A stretch of 6,443 nt of DNA from CAZAMT01 sp964486145 (GCA_964486145.1 CAZAMT010000241.1:1-6443), one strand, 5' to 3'. Counted from the stretch's first letter, positions 1-5,761 are shown. Made by a program: numbers and translations. Notes: generated by a model not told the origin, from the sequence alone.

Positions 1-23
1 TTTCATCTGTTTAAATTTATTTC

Positions 24-47
24 ACGCAAAGACGCAAAGACGCAAAG
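24..47. repeat. Three perfect tandem copies of the octamer ACGCAAAG
   Basis: ACGCAAAG occurs at 24-31, 32-39 and 40-47 without mismatch, followed by AGC. On the other strand it reads TTTGCGTC repeated. From memory, this kind of TTTGCG/TCTTTGCG string is interspersed in many Bacteroidota intergenic regions, often near small GxxExxY-type genes; I could not check that here. It lies downstream of the exported-protein gene that ends at 140. It may continue or be associated with another element left of the window. Confidence 0.8.
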
Positions 48-62
48 AGCTTTTAAGCATGC

Positions 63-79
63 TCCCTGATAAATCGGGA
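63..79. other. Small imperfect hairpin downstream of the 140-676 gene
   Basis: TCCC (63-66) and GAT (68-70) can pair with ATC (73-75) and GGGA (76-79), with one bulged T and an almost closed loop. It lies about 60 bp past the stop codon of the leftmost gene. There is no T-run on the minus strand after it, so it is not a convincing rho-independent terminator. It may be part of the repeat patch at the left edge. Confidence 0.25.
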
Positions 80-139
80 CAGGCTGTGTGTGTTTAAAAC
101 TTAATCCCGGGTGTTTTATCTTATTATATATTTAAAAAT

Positions 140-676
140 TTACAAATTCAGTCCGACTGATAAATAAAAATGGTTTTTGAATTGAAACAAGCGGTTTTCA
201 ATTGACAGGCCATTGTACGAGATAATGGGCGAATAACCTATTCCGGCAAAAAGCTTGTGTTTTTCAGGTTTCTGATATCGGTAGCCCATATTAGGAATTA
301 TCAGATGGCTAAAACTTACGGTGTTGAAATCATTACCAATGCCATTGGCAATAGTGCTTGTAGCTGCATTTGAAATCCCCGTGCTTACAGTGTGATTGTT
401 AAAATGCTTGTTGAAATTTGCACCTAAAATTACACAATAAGTGCCTGCTGCCAGCTTGGTATTTAATATGAGCGGAAAGAAGCCCAATCCGCCTCTTAGC
501 GATAAAGAATAATTGTTTTTCATCCATGTTTTCTGTTCATAATTTATTGAAGCTGCAATTCCAGCACCACCGAATTGAACAAACATCGCCTTTTTTGAGC
601 GTGTTTCCTGCGAAAACACTGATGTGCCAATTGTAGCAAAAGCCAAAGCTGTTATTATTATTTTTATACGTATCAT
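140..676 (-). CDS. Small exported beta-rich protein, probably outer membrane
   Basis: 178 residues. Residues 1-23 form a clear signal peptide: MIRIKIII, then a hydrophobic stretch ending TSVFSQ, with cleavage probably before E24. The mature part is rich in short alternating hydrophobic/polar segments with glycines and aromatics, for example FVQFGGAGIAASINYEQ (32-48), YSLSLRGGLGFFPL (56-69) and HKLFAGIGYSPIISYNG (140-156). It ends in a strand of the outer-membrane type, HFYLSVGLNL. This fits a small beta-barrel or OmpA-barrel-like protein, but I do not recognise a named family. The start lies 15 bp downstream of the preceding gene's stop codon, so the pair is probably one transcript and the products may work together in the envelope. 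No enzymatic motif is visible. Confidence 0.75.
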   Translation of the reverse strand: MIRIKIIITALAFATIGTSVFSQETRSKKAMFVQFGGAGIAASINYEQKTWMKNNYSLSLRGGLGFFPLILNTKLAAGTYCVILGANFNKHFNNHTVSTGISNAATSTIANGIGNDFNTVSFSHLIIPNMGYRYQKPEKHKLFAGIGYSPIISYNGLSIENRLFQFKNHFYLSVGLNL

Positions 677-691
677 ATGTTTTCGTTTTAA

Positions 692-1510
692 TTAAAGGTT
701 TTTAACATCAAACAATAAACCGGTAATGATAGCATTAATATACTCATACTCGCCTTCGGGCTTTATCCAAACAGCCCTGAAAGTGGTTGGTATTTCAATT
801 CCGCTGAATGTTTTGTAATCTTGCACATACACAATCCACGGCAATTTTTTTTTTGTGTCGCCAAAGTAGCGGTCGTTTGATTCGAACCGGGTAATCAGAT
901 AATTTTCATCAAAATAAAATATTCCCGAAACGCAGAGTCCGGCATCTTCTATGGTTGCTTTGGCTGCATAATCGGTTACCTGTTGCCAGCTAATATTACT
1001 GTTCAGGCAGGCCGAAGGATTATAAACCAGCTCACCCAAAAAGGCAATGAGCTCGCTTACAGTAAGTTCATAACCATCTGAAAACATAAACGGAACAGAA
1101 GGCGCCAGTCGGATGTCTAATTTTCCGGCTCCATTATAATAATAATCCAGTCCGGTCATTTTTCCCAAAGGAGAATCTATTTCCCCTATCCAGTGGCGGC
1201 TGACGGGTTCGTTGGTAATATATGTTACCGCCTCCATTGAAGCCCAGTCAGCGTTTTCGTTCAATTTAAAATTACCGGTATAGTTTAGCTTTATGCCGTT
1301 TGCATATTGGCTGCCCACTACCCCTGTTGCAATTAAATAATTTTGAACGGGTTGTGGTAAATGCTCTAAATGGGCGTTGGTAATGGTATAGGCTTCAGTA
1401 TTATGTTTGTTTAGAAGGAATTCTATTTCGTTCATTTCGCTTTTTTCGCATGACAAAAAGAGAAAAAGCATTGCCAAAAGGCTTATTTTAAATGTTGTTG
1501 AATTTTTCAT
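692..1510 (-). CDS. DUF6544-family lipoprotein
   Basis: 272 residues. The N-terminus has a lipoprotein signal: MKNSTTFK, a hydrophobic run, then LFLS-C21, so the mature protein should be lipid-anchored at Cys21. The rest matches my memory of the DUF6544 family. It has LPQPVQNYL near residues 51-59, the segment SELIAFLGELVYNPSACL (152-169) followed by W175, GIFYFDENYLITRFESNDRYF (196-216), and DYKTFSGIEIPTTFRAVW (231-248) with PEGEYEY after it. The length is near that of the family. The function of the family is unknown and no catalytic residues can be named. A weak promoter-like TAACTTTA (1522-1529) with TTGTTG about 16 bp further upstream lies just ahead of the start; one mismatch from TAnnTTTG makes it doubtful. 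The gene is followed after 15 bp by the exported-protein gene, suggesting an operon. Confidence 0.8.
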   Translation of the reverse strand: MKNSTTFKISLLAMLFLFLSCEKSEMNEIEFLLNKHNTEAYTITNAHLEHLPQPVQNYLIATGVVGSQYANGIKLNYTGNFKLNENADWASMEAVTYITNEPVSRHWIGEIDSPLGKMTGLDYYYNGAGKLDIRLAPSVPFMFSDGYELTVSELIAFLGELVYNPSACLNSNISWQQVTDYAAKATIEDAGLCVSGIFYFDENYLITRFESNDRYFGDTKKKLPWIVYVQDYKTFSGIEIPTTFRAVWIKPEGEYEYINAIITGLLFDVKNL

Positions 1511-1587
1511 TGCTTATGTTTTAAAGTTATGTGACGACTTTGCAACAATTATTATTTTGGTTATTTCTAATCTCTTAATAATTCTAC

Positions 1588-1636
1588 TTTACGAAGAAAT
1601 ATTTCGCCCTTTCAGAGCTTGTTTTAACTTCGTAAA
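1588..1636. repeat. 9-bp perfect inverted repeat with nested hairpins
   Basis: TTTACGAAG (1588-1596) is perfectly complementary to CTTCGTAAA (1628-1636). Inside lie a 10-bp palindrome GAAATATTTC (1596-1605) and a small hairpin that reads GCTCTGAAAGGGC on the minus strand (1606-1618), whose arms pair using one G-U. It occupies the 133-bp gap between the ASCH-like gene and the lipoprotein gene. No T-run follows on the minus strand, so it is not a classical terminator. The inner CTGAAAGGGCGAAAT string resembles a dispersed repeat I recall from Bacteroidota intergenic DNA (unverified). Confidence 0.55.
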
Positions 1637-1643
1637 ATGGAAT

Positions 1644-2108
1644 TTAACTTTTAATTTTCACTTTATTAATTTCTTCAACCGGCAACCAATCATCCATATT
1701 GCCATAACCCGACTTGTCAATTTTAAATGGCGAAAGCATTTCAAAGTTTTTAACGGTAATCAGTACAATATATCGTTTCCCGCCAAATCTTTTTAACAAG
1801 CCTTTATTTAGCAGCAACTTGTCTTGTTGATTGTCTATTAATTTTAATGATTCTTCTTTTGTCATTTTTTCAGAATTAAAGACATCTGCAACTATAGCTT
1901 TTGCTTTAATTAAGCCATCACCCTTGTTTTCAATGAAAAACAAAACATCTCCGATATGCACTTTCCCATAAGGCAGTTTTCGTCCCATTGCACCGCGAAT
2001 TATCATAGTTTTTCTACCGGTTGCCAGATTATCAAGTTCATTGGCTTTTGAATCCAGATATACAACATTATCCATGTTTACATTTTTTTTTAAGTTTTTA
2101 GCTTTCAT
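1644..2108 (-). CDS. ASCH/PUA-like domain protein
   Basis: 154 residues, no signal peptide, lysine-rich, predicted cytoplasmic. Residues 24-75 have the layout of an ASCH/PUA-like fold: ELDNLATGRKTMIIRG (24-39) contains the G-x-K-x(4)-R spacing, then a basic turn GRKLPYGKV and GDVLFFIE (53-60), followed by a beta strand GLIKAKAIVADVF (65-77). The domain ends with RYIVLITVKNFEML and the tail NMDDWLPVEEI. Members of this superfamily bind RNA or modified nucleosides; the specific role here is unknown. The ATG overlaps the upstream isochorismatase gene by 11 bp, which suggests translational coupling. Met12 at 2075 is a possible alternative start, since residues 1-11 are low-complexity and lysine-rich. 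The domain call rests on pattern memory only. Confidence 0.7.
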   Translation of the reverse strand: MKAKNLKKNVNMDNVVYLDSKANELDNLATGRKTMIIRGAMGRKLPYGKVHIGDVLFFIENKGDGLIKAKAIVADVFNSEKMTKEESLKLIDNQQDKLLLNKGLLKRFGGKRYIVLITVKNFEMLSPFKIDKSGYGNMDDWLPVEEINKVKIKS

Positions 2109-2592
2109 TCTCTATTTCTGTTATTTCCACGCCTTTTTCAATCAATTCTTTTTCAGTCAGAAATATCCGTTTTTCGGCATCTTTATTCCAATTGAAATGC
2201 CCATGTTTTAGGATTGCGGTTTCAAATCCTTCGGATATTCCGCCCAAACAACTTGCTTTTACGCAACCATGACTGCTCAAACCGCAAAATGTAATGGATT
2301 TTATGCCTAATTCGGTGAGTTTTGCTTTTAACTGGGTATTTTGAAAAGCATTGCCATGATTTTTTTGAATAATCAGGTCGCCCGTTTGTTTGTTTATTCG
2401 TTGGTCGATTTCCCAATTCCGGCTGTCTTTTTGCAACAGCTTATTGATATGCTGCACAAACACAATCGGGCAATTTGAATCCCGATAGGTTTTTATCGCC
2501 TTATTAACCGTTTTTATGAAAAATTGCTCGTTATGTAAAGGCTTTGACTTTGTAAGTCCGTTTTGAATGTCAATAACTATCAGTGCTTTCAT
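2098..2592 (-). CDS. Isochorismatase-family cysteine hydrolase
   Basis: 164 residues, cytoplasmic. The family's catalytic triad is visible: Asp8 in the strand ALIVIDIQNG (3-12), Lys77 in LIIQKNHGNAF (73-83), and the nucleophile Cys110 in FCGLSSHGCVKAS (102-114), followed by a Gly-Gly turn (117-118). The alpha/beta order matches: strand with Asp, helix, strand PIVFVQH, lysine loop, helix TQLKAKLTELGI, strand SITFCGL, cysteine, strand ETAILK. At 164 residues it is on the short side for the family (about 180-210). Such enzymes hydrolyse amides or vinyl ethers (nicotinamide, ureidoacrylate, isochorismate); the substrate cannot be told here. It starts 57 bp after the CPBP gene and overlaps the ASCH-like gene by 11 bp, so the three are probably co-transcribed. 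Confidence 0.88.
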   Translation of the reverse strand: MKALIVIDIQNGLTKSKPLHNEQFFIKTVNKAIKTYRDSNCPIVFVQHINKLLQKDSRNWEIDQRINKQTGDLIIQKNHGNAFQNTQLKAKLTELGIKSITFCGLSSHGCVKASCLGGISEGFETAILKHGHFNWNKDAEKRIFLTEKELIEKGVEITEIENES

Positions 2593-2649
2593 TTGTTTTT
2601 TAGTTTTTTATACGGTTGCCACAGCAGATAAAACCCCGCTGGAAAAATA

Positions 2650-3186
2650 TTAAATCCGTTTGAAAAAGAGCGCTTTGTTTTGGATAAGCAAATAAGCAGA
2701 AACAATTAAAAGCAAGCCGGTTTGAATGACTTTACTCATGGGATGCGTGGCAAATATTTCGTTAAAAAACCCGGCTGTAATGTGAAGTACAACCGGCAAT
2801 AAAATATTTCTGTTGGTTTTATAGTATACCCAGTTCATGATAAGAACCAAAGGAATCATACTTATTATAAAATTGATCGAATAAATCACACCCGATTCAA
2901 CCAGATTGCTGTGGTAATAACCGTTTATAAAAGATAAAGGAAAATGCCAAACAGCCCAAAAAACCGCGAATATTAATGAAGCGTTAAATACATTGAAACG
3001 CGAAACAAGGCTGTCGGTGGCGTAAGAGTGCCATGCCAACTCTTCGAGCAAAGGAGCGGCAACGAGCAAAAACCAAACCGGAAAAAGTGCCGAACTAAAA
3101 CTGAAACCACCTCTTAACTGAAACTGTTCAGGGCTGTATCCGAAGAATAGAGAAATTCCCTGGGCGGTCAGAATACTCATTAACAT
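2650..3186 (-). CDS. CPBP-family intramembrane protease, apparently N-terminally short
   Basis: 178 residues with several hydrophobic helices. The three CPBP (CAAX protease/bacteriocin-processing) elements are present. Glu48-Glu49 lie in PLLEELAWHSY, where the usual EExxxR has His53 in place of Arg. His81 lies in FWAVWHFPLSF. His135 and Asn142 lie in HITAGFFNEIF. The protein would cut peptides inside or at the membrane; the substrate is unknown. Family members are commonly 220-300 residues with one or two more N-terminal helices. The reading frame stays open and protein-like upstream of the first ATG (KPEYIFVAVFLM reads straight into it) back to a TGA at 3256-3258, with no ATG, GTG or TTG between. 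Either ATG 3186 is the true start or the 5' part was lost. A TAGGTTTG box at 3354-3361 could be a -7 element but lacks a -33 TTG. Confidence 0.8.
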   Translation of the reverse strand: MLMSILTAQGISLFFGYSPEQFQLRGGFSFSSALFPVWFLLVAAPLLEELAWHSYATDSLVSRFNVFNASLIFAVFWAVWHFPLSFINGYYHSNLVESGVIYSINFIISMIPLVLIMNWVYYKTNRNILLPVVLHITAGFFNEIFATHPMSKVIQTGLLLIVSAYLLIQNKALFFKRI

Positions 3187-3240
3187 CAGGAAAACAGCAA
3201 CAAAAATATATTCCGGTTTTATACTTCTTAATAATTTGAC

Positions 3241-3297
3241 TTCTTTGCTCTGTAATCATAAAAAATAATTTTTAGTGAATATTTCGAGAGCAAAGAA
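3241..3297. repeat. 11-bp perfect inverted repeat upstream of the CPBP gene
   Basis: TTCTTTGCTCT (3241-3251) and AGAGCAAAGAA (3287-3297) are exact reverse complements separated by 35 bp of AT-rich sequence. The element sits at the point where the CPBP-like frame stops being open upstream (TGA 3256-3258). An ATG in another frame lies in the loop (3257-3259). It could be an mRNA leader hairpin or a miniature-repeat remnant. Confidence 0.7.
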
Positions 3298-3436
3298 AAG
3301 TTAAAAAGCAAAGGCAATCGCCCCAACTTACAGGATTGAACGCTAAAGACGTCCAAACCTACAAGACAATACCTATACATACCTGTAATATAGAATATTA
3401 TCAAGACACAGAAATTCAAAACCTAAAGGTGCAGAA

Positions 3437-4582
3437 TTATATTTCCCTATCGTTTTGTACTTCTGTTGAAAGGTAAACTGATGGTGTTAGGCCTTTATGA
3501 TTTTTGAAAATAGTATTAAAAGACGATTTGGAATTGAATCCGGAGTCGAATGCACGTGCAAGAATGCTATGATTTTTGTTTGCCTTTGATTTTCGAATAA
3601 ACTCTTCAACACGGTACGTATTTACGAAATCGTAAAAATTTACATTGCCTTCTTGATTAATTACCTGAGAGAGCTGATTAGGTGAAATCCCGAGTCGTTC
3701 GGCCAATGTTGCTAAACTGAGCTTGGGTTCCAGATATGGCTTTTCATTTTCCATAATATTTTTCAATTTCATAAATAGATCAGAGGCAACTTCATTTTTG
3801 ATGCCCGACTTTTTGTATTTCTCTACTGTTCCGCGTTTTTCAGCCTTTGAGTTATTCGTTTGTGGGTTATTTGTGAATATATTTTCATGTTTTATACCAA
3901 AATAGCCAATATAAAATATAAAACCGATGATTATAAGATAGCTGATATAATCCAAATTGACCGAAAAATGAACATCAAACGCATCTTGCATTATAAAAGC
4001 GATGCTTGCCGATAAAAAAACCAAGCCGATGCTTCTTATGCAGTATCGCAACCATTTAAGGTTGATGCCTTCGCGATAAGAAAAAAAGTTGCTGATTTTT
4101 TGTTTGTGCTTTATCGTGAGACGATAGGCAAGAATGGAATAGCTGAAGCCTGATATTAAAATAACAACCATTAGAACAATCTTGAAAACTCCGAAATCAG
4201 GTATTTCTTCCATATCCACCATCCTTTTTTCTTCGGCTGTGTAGAAGAAAAAGAACTTCGACATGTATAAATAAGTTGCAACAGCCGGAGCAAAATGCAG
4301 GTAATCTAAACTTTGTAATTTCTGGTCGGTACGTAAAGAATAGCGGGTGTATAAATAAAGCATCGGGCCGTAAAGCAAGGGGAAGGGAACGGTGGTGCCA
4401 ATGATATGCGGATATAATTGCCAATATCCCAACTGATAAAAATTATACGCCATCAGATGAATCCCAATTACAGCAATCCACACAGCTAAAATTTTGTCAG
4501 TTAATGCCTTCTGCTTCTTTGTCAGGAGTAAAATGACAATGAAGAATGACATAAAAATACCGCTAATAAAAAATACCTCCAT
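3437..4582 (-). CDS. AraC-type regulator with seven-helix membrane domain
   Basis: 381 residues. The N-terminal half has about seven hydrophobic segments, near 2-20, 31-50, 63-79, 95-114, 132-154, 180-199 and 211-230, so it is membrane-embedded. A charged linker follows (about 238-275). The C-terminal AraC/XylS DNA-binding domain (about 280-372) has two helix-turn-helix parts: LSLATLAERLGISPNQLSQVIN (288-309) and the second from HSILARAFDSGFNSKSSFNTIFK to the family hallmark GLTPSVYL (364-371). This 7TM-plus-AraC layout is common in Bacteroidota and is thought to sense membrane or extracellular signals; ligand and targets are unknown. It is the first of the middle gene group, and the CPBP protease gene lies 250 bp downstream, so the protease or its neighbours are possible targets. 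The start ATG lies just downstream of a broken DUF559 gene. Confidence 0.92.
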   Translation of the reverse strand: MEVFFISGIFMSFFIVILLLTKKQKALTDKILAVWIAVIGIHLMAYNFYQLGYWQLYPHIIGTTVPFPLLYGPMLYLYTRYSLRTDQKLQSLDYLHFAPAVATYLYMSKFFFFYTAEEKRMVDMEEIPDFGVFKIVLMVVILISGFSYSILAYRLTIKHKQKISNFFSYREGINLKWLRYCIRSIGLVFLSASIAFIMQDAFDVHFSVNLDYISYLIIIGFIFYIGYFGIKHENIFTNNPQTNNSKAEKRGTVEKYKKSGIKNEVASDLFMKLKNIMENEKPYLEPKLSLATLAERLGISPNQLSQVINQEGNVNFYDFVNTYRVEEFIRKSKANKNHSILARAFDSGFNSKSSFNTIFKNHKGLTPSVYLSTEVQNDREI

Positions 4583-4610
4583 TATCTATATTCTTTCATC
4601 AACTGCTAAA

Positions 4611-4861
4611 TTAAAATTTGTAGAACAAAAAATTATCTACTTCTATGACCAACTTTATGGAATGACAATAAAAATCAGCAATAAAAATACAAATTGTTGA
4701 TGTTTAAATCGTAAGCCCATCATTTGTTTTTTTCTTAAAATACTCCATAGGGCTATTTCCGCCTTTGTTGGATTTTCACTTAGGGCTTTTACTCTCTCAA
4801 AAATGATCGGCTTTGCTCCGTAAAACATGGTTCTTTCTATAGTATTTTTAAGTTGTGTCAT
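4611..4861 (-). pseudogene. Broken DUF559 (Vsr-like nuclease fold) gene
   Basis: The frame starting at 4861 gives MFYGAKPIIFERVKALSENPTKAEIALW and continues through LRKKQMMGLRFKHQQ, the N-terminal half of the DUF559 domain. It then runs into a hydrophobic nonsense tail and a stop at 4655. Where the first frame fails (4694 onward), another frame continues the domain: ICIFIADFYCHSIKLVIEVD, corresponding to the family's IADFYC-LKLVIEIDG core. That frame stops at 4611 after an unrelated NFLFYKF. So there is a frameshift near 4694-4697 (reuse of one base, or a small net deletion that also removed the usual Pro codon), and the C-terminal part (the Gly-His after IEVD, and the last helix) is missing. 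DUF559 proteins share the PD-(D/E)xK-like fold of very short patch repair endonucleases. The copy cannot make an intact enzyme. It lies just ahead of the araC-type gene. Confidence 0.85.
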
Positions 4862-4879
4862 TATTTGTTTATTGTATTT

Positions 4880-4990
4880 ACCATATGGCTATCCGGCGCT
4901 GCCCGGCGCTACCCCCGACCCCTAAAGGGGAGCGCCAACGCACCTGACACGCGGGCAGGCTTCCTTTAGGGATTAAGGGAGCGGAATGGC
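4880..4990. repeat. GC-rich REP-like patch with hairpins
   Basis: About 110 bp are strikingly richer in G and C than the surroundings. CCGGCGCT occurs twice with a 10-bp period (4893-4900 and 4903-4910). GGCGCT (4905-4910) plus CCCC (4912-4915) can pair with GGGG (4927-4930) plus AGCGCC (4931-4936), and CCCC (4919-4922) can alternatively pair with the same GGGG. A related inverted copy of CCTAAAGG, written CCTTTAGG, lies at 4963-4970. The patch sits immediately upstream of the broken DUF559 gene. I recall similar GC-rich CCCTAAAGGG strings between genes in other Bacteroidota, often near DUF559 genes, but cannot confirm it here. Confidence 0.6.
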
Positions 4991-5072
4991 TAATCAAATC
5001 ATCTTTATCTTTAATGTTCATTTCTTAAAAATAAAAAAATCGACCACTTCGCGGAAATTTTCAAATAAATCT

Positions 5073-5129
5073 AATTACTTGATTCGCTGCGTGAGATCGC
5101 TTCGCTCAGTTGTCAAAAGAATCAAATTA
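5073..5129. repeat. Nested inverted repeats downstream of the T9SS gene
   Basis: TTGATTC (5079-5085) is complementary to GAATCAA (5119-5125), and the pairing can extend outward to TAATT/ATTA. Inside, TGAG (5092-5095) pairs with CTCA (5105-5108) around GATCGCTTCG. No T-run follows on the minus strand, so it is not a standard terminator. Together with the GC-rich patch it fills the gap 4862-5141, where I see no gene. Confidence 0.5.
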
Positions 5130-5141
5130 ATTCCTAATCCC

Positions 5142-5618
5142 TTACGCAACGGACATAAAAGCCCCTCTCCTTATTGCTGTTGTGCTTACATATCGGCACA
5201 GGTAAATGCCTTGTGGCAATTTGCTCAGATTCAATGTTGCCGTGTTTGCTCCTTCGGTTTTTTGTTCCTGTAACAATTTGCCTTCAACGGTGAGAACACT
5301 TATTGTTCCTCCGGTTGCTACGCCTGTTAAATCAATGTTTAGCACATCGTTTACAGGATTGGGATAAACACTAAAGTTGGCATTACTTAACTGCATGGGT
5401 TGTTCTGTAATGCTTGTCGAAAGGTCAGTAAAATTCAAATAACGTAATCCGCTTAAGGCATATCCGCCTGTGGAATTATCGGTTTTCTGAACTGTTGCAT
5501 TTCCTCCCGAAAATGTTATTTTTCGTATGCTACTCAAGGTGTAGGCGGTTTGTGTGTCGCTACTTTCTTTCACATACATGGTTTGTGCTTGCAGTCCTGT
5601 CAGTCCTAATCTTAACAA
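5142..5618 (-). CDS. T9SS-sorted secreted protein, probably frameshifted and tail-altered
   Basis: The frame ends at 5142; TTG 5618 is the first conventional start codon in frame, but it falls inside the signal peptide. The frame upstream reads KLKFSIVLLLRLGLTGLQAQ, a good export signal, yet has no ATG. An ATG at 5657-5659, preceded by AAGGAAG, gives MTLTHK and then stops unless one A is added to the A4 run at 5641-5644, which would join it to the signal peptide. I therefore suspect a 1-bp deletion. Residues 26-36 (AYTLSSIRKITF) and 53-63 (YALSGLRYLNF) form an internal duplication with a 26-residue period. Residues 83-143 are a Por/T9SS type A sorting domain (SVYPNPVNDVLNI, LPQGIYLCRY). The usual lysine-rich end (like KTVKIIK) is replaced by a different tail, TTAIRRGAFMSVA. 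The product should be exported and surface-sorted if expressed. Numbering is from TTG 5618. Confidence 0.75.
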   Translation of the reverse strand: MLRLGLTGLQAQTMYVKESSDTQTAYTLSSIRKITFSGGNATVQKTDNSTGGYALSGLRYLNFTDLSTSITEQPMQLSNANFSVYPNPVNDVLNIDLTGVATGGTISVLTVEGKLLQEQKTEGANTATLNLSKLPQGIYLCRYVSTTAIRRGAFMSVA

Positions 5619-5761
5619 GAGTACGATACTAAATTTTAACTTTTGTGTGTCAATGTCATTTTTGACTTCCTTTTTACATTGTGAATACTTATTTTTATTT
5701 ATCTGTTTTTGCTACTGTTTCAATCTGTTGCCGGATTCTCTTCAATGAAGGCCAAATAAAA

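Noticed and set aside
1407..1796. Plus-strand open frame of 129 codons
   Set aside because: It lies antisense across the 5' end of the lipoprotein gene and the 3' end of the ASCH-like gene, both of which have clear family features; its translation is low-complexity (Phe/Ile/Asn-rich).
3300..3330. Terminator after the araC-type gene (GGCGATTGCC followed by TTTGCTTTTT on the minus strand)
   Set aside because: The stem is only three to four base pairs, too weak to call.
3228..3419. Minus-strand 63-codon frame in the same gap
   Set aside because: No homology or motif recognised; it overlaps the upstream-extended CPBP frame and the inverted repeat.
3279..3476. Plus-strand frame open for 65 codons in the gap between the araC-type and CPBP genes
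   Set aside because: No ATG start, no recognisable motif, and it runs into the antisense of the araC-type gene. Probably chance, though the gap is otherwise unexplained.
4197..4424. Minus-strand frame of 75 codons inside the araC-type gene
   Set aside because: Entirely within the membrane-domain coding sequence in another frame. The same applies to frames at 2222-2416 and 3723-3905.
4878..5021. Minus-strand 47-codon frame through the GC-rich patch
   Set aside because: Starts with ATG but translates a palindromic repeat (Arg/Gly/Pro-rich); such frames arise from the repeat itself.
4986..5273. Plus-strand frame of 95 codons
   Set aside because: It covers inverted repeats and then the antisense of the T9SS sorting domain; composition gives no sign of a real protein.
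5554..5748. Plus-strand frame of 64 codons
   Set aside because: Antisense to the T9SS signal peptide and leader; hydrophobic Phe/Leu-rich shadow.
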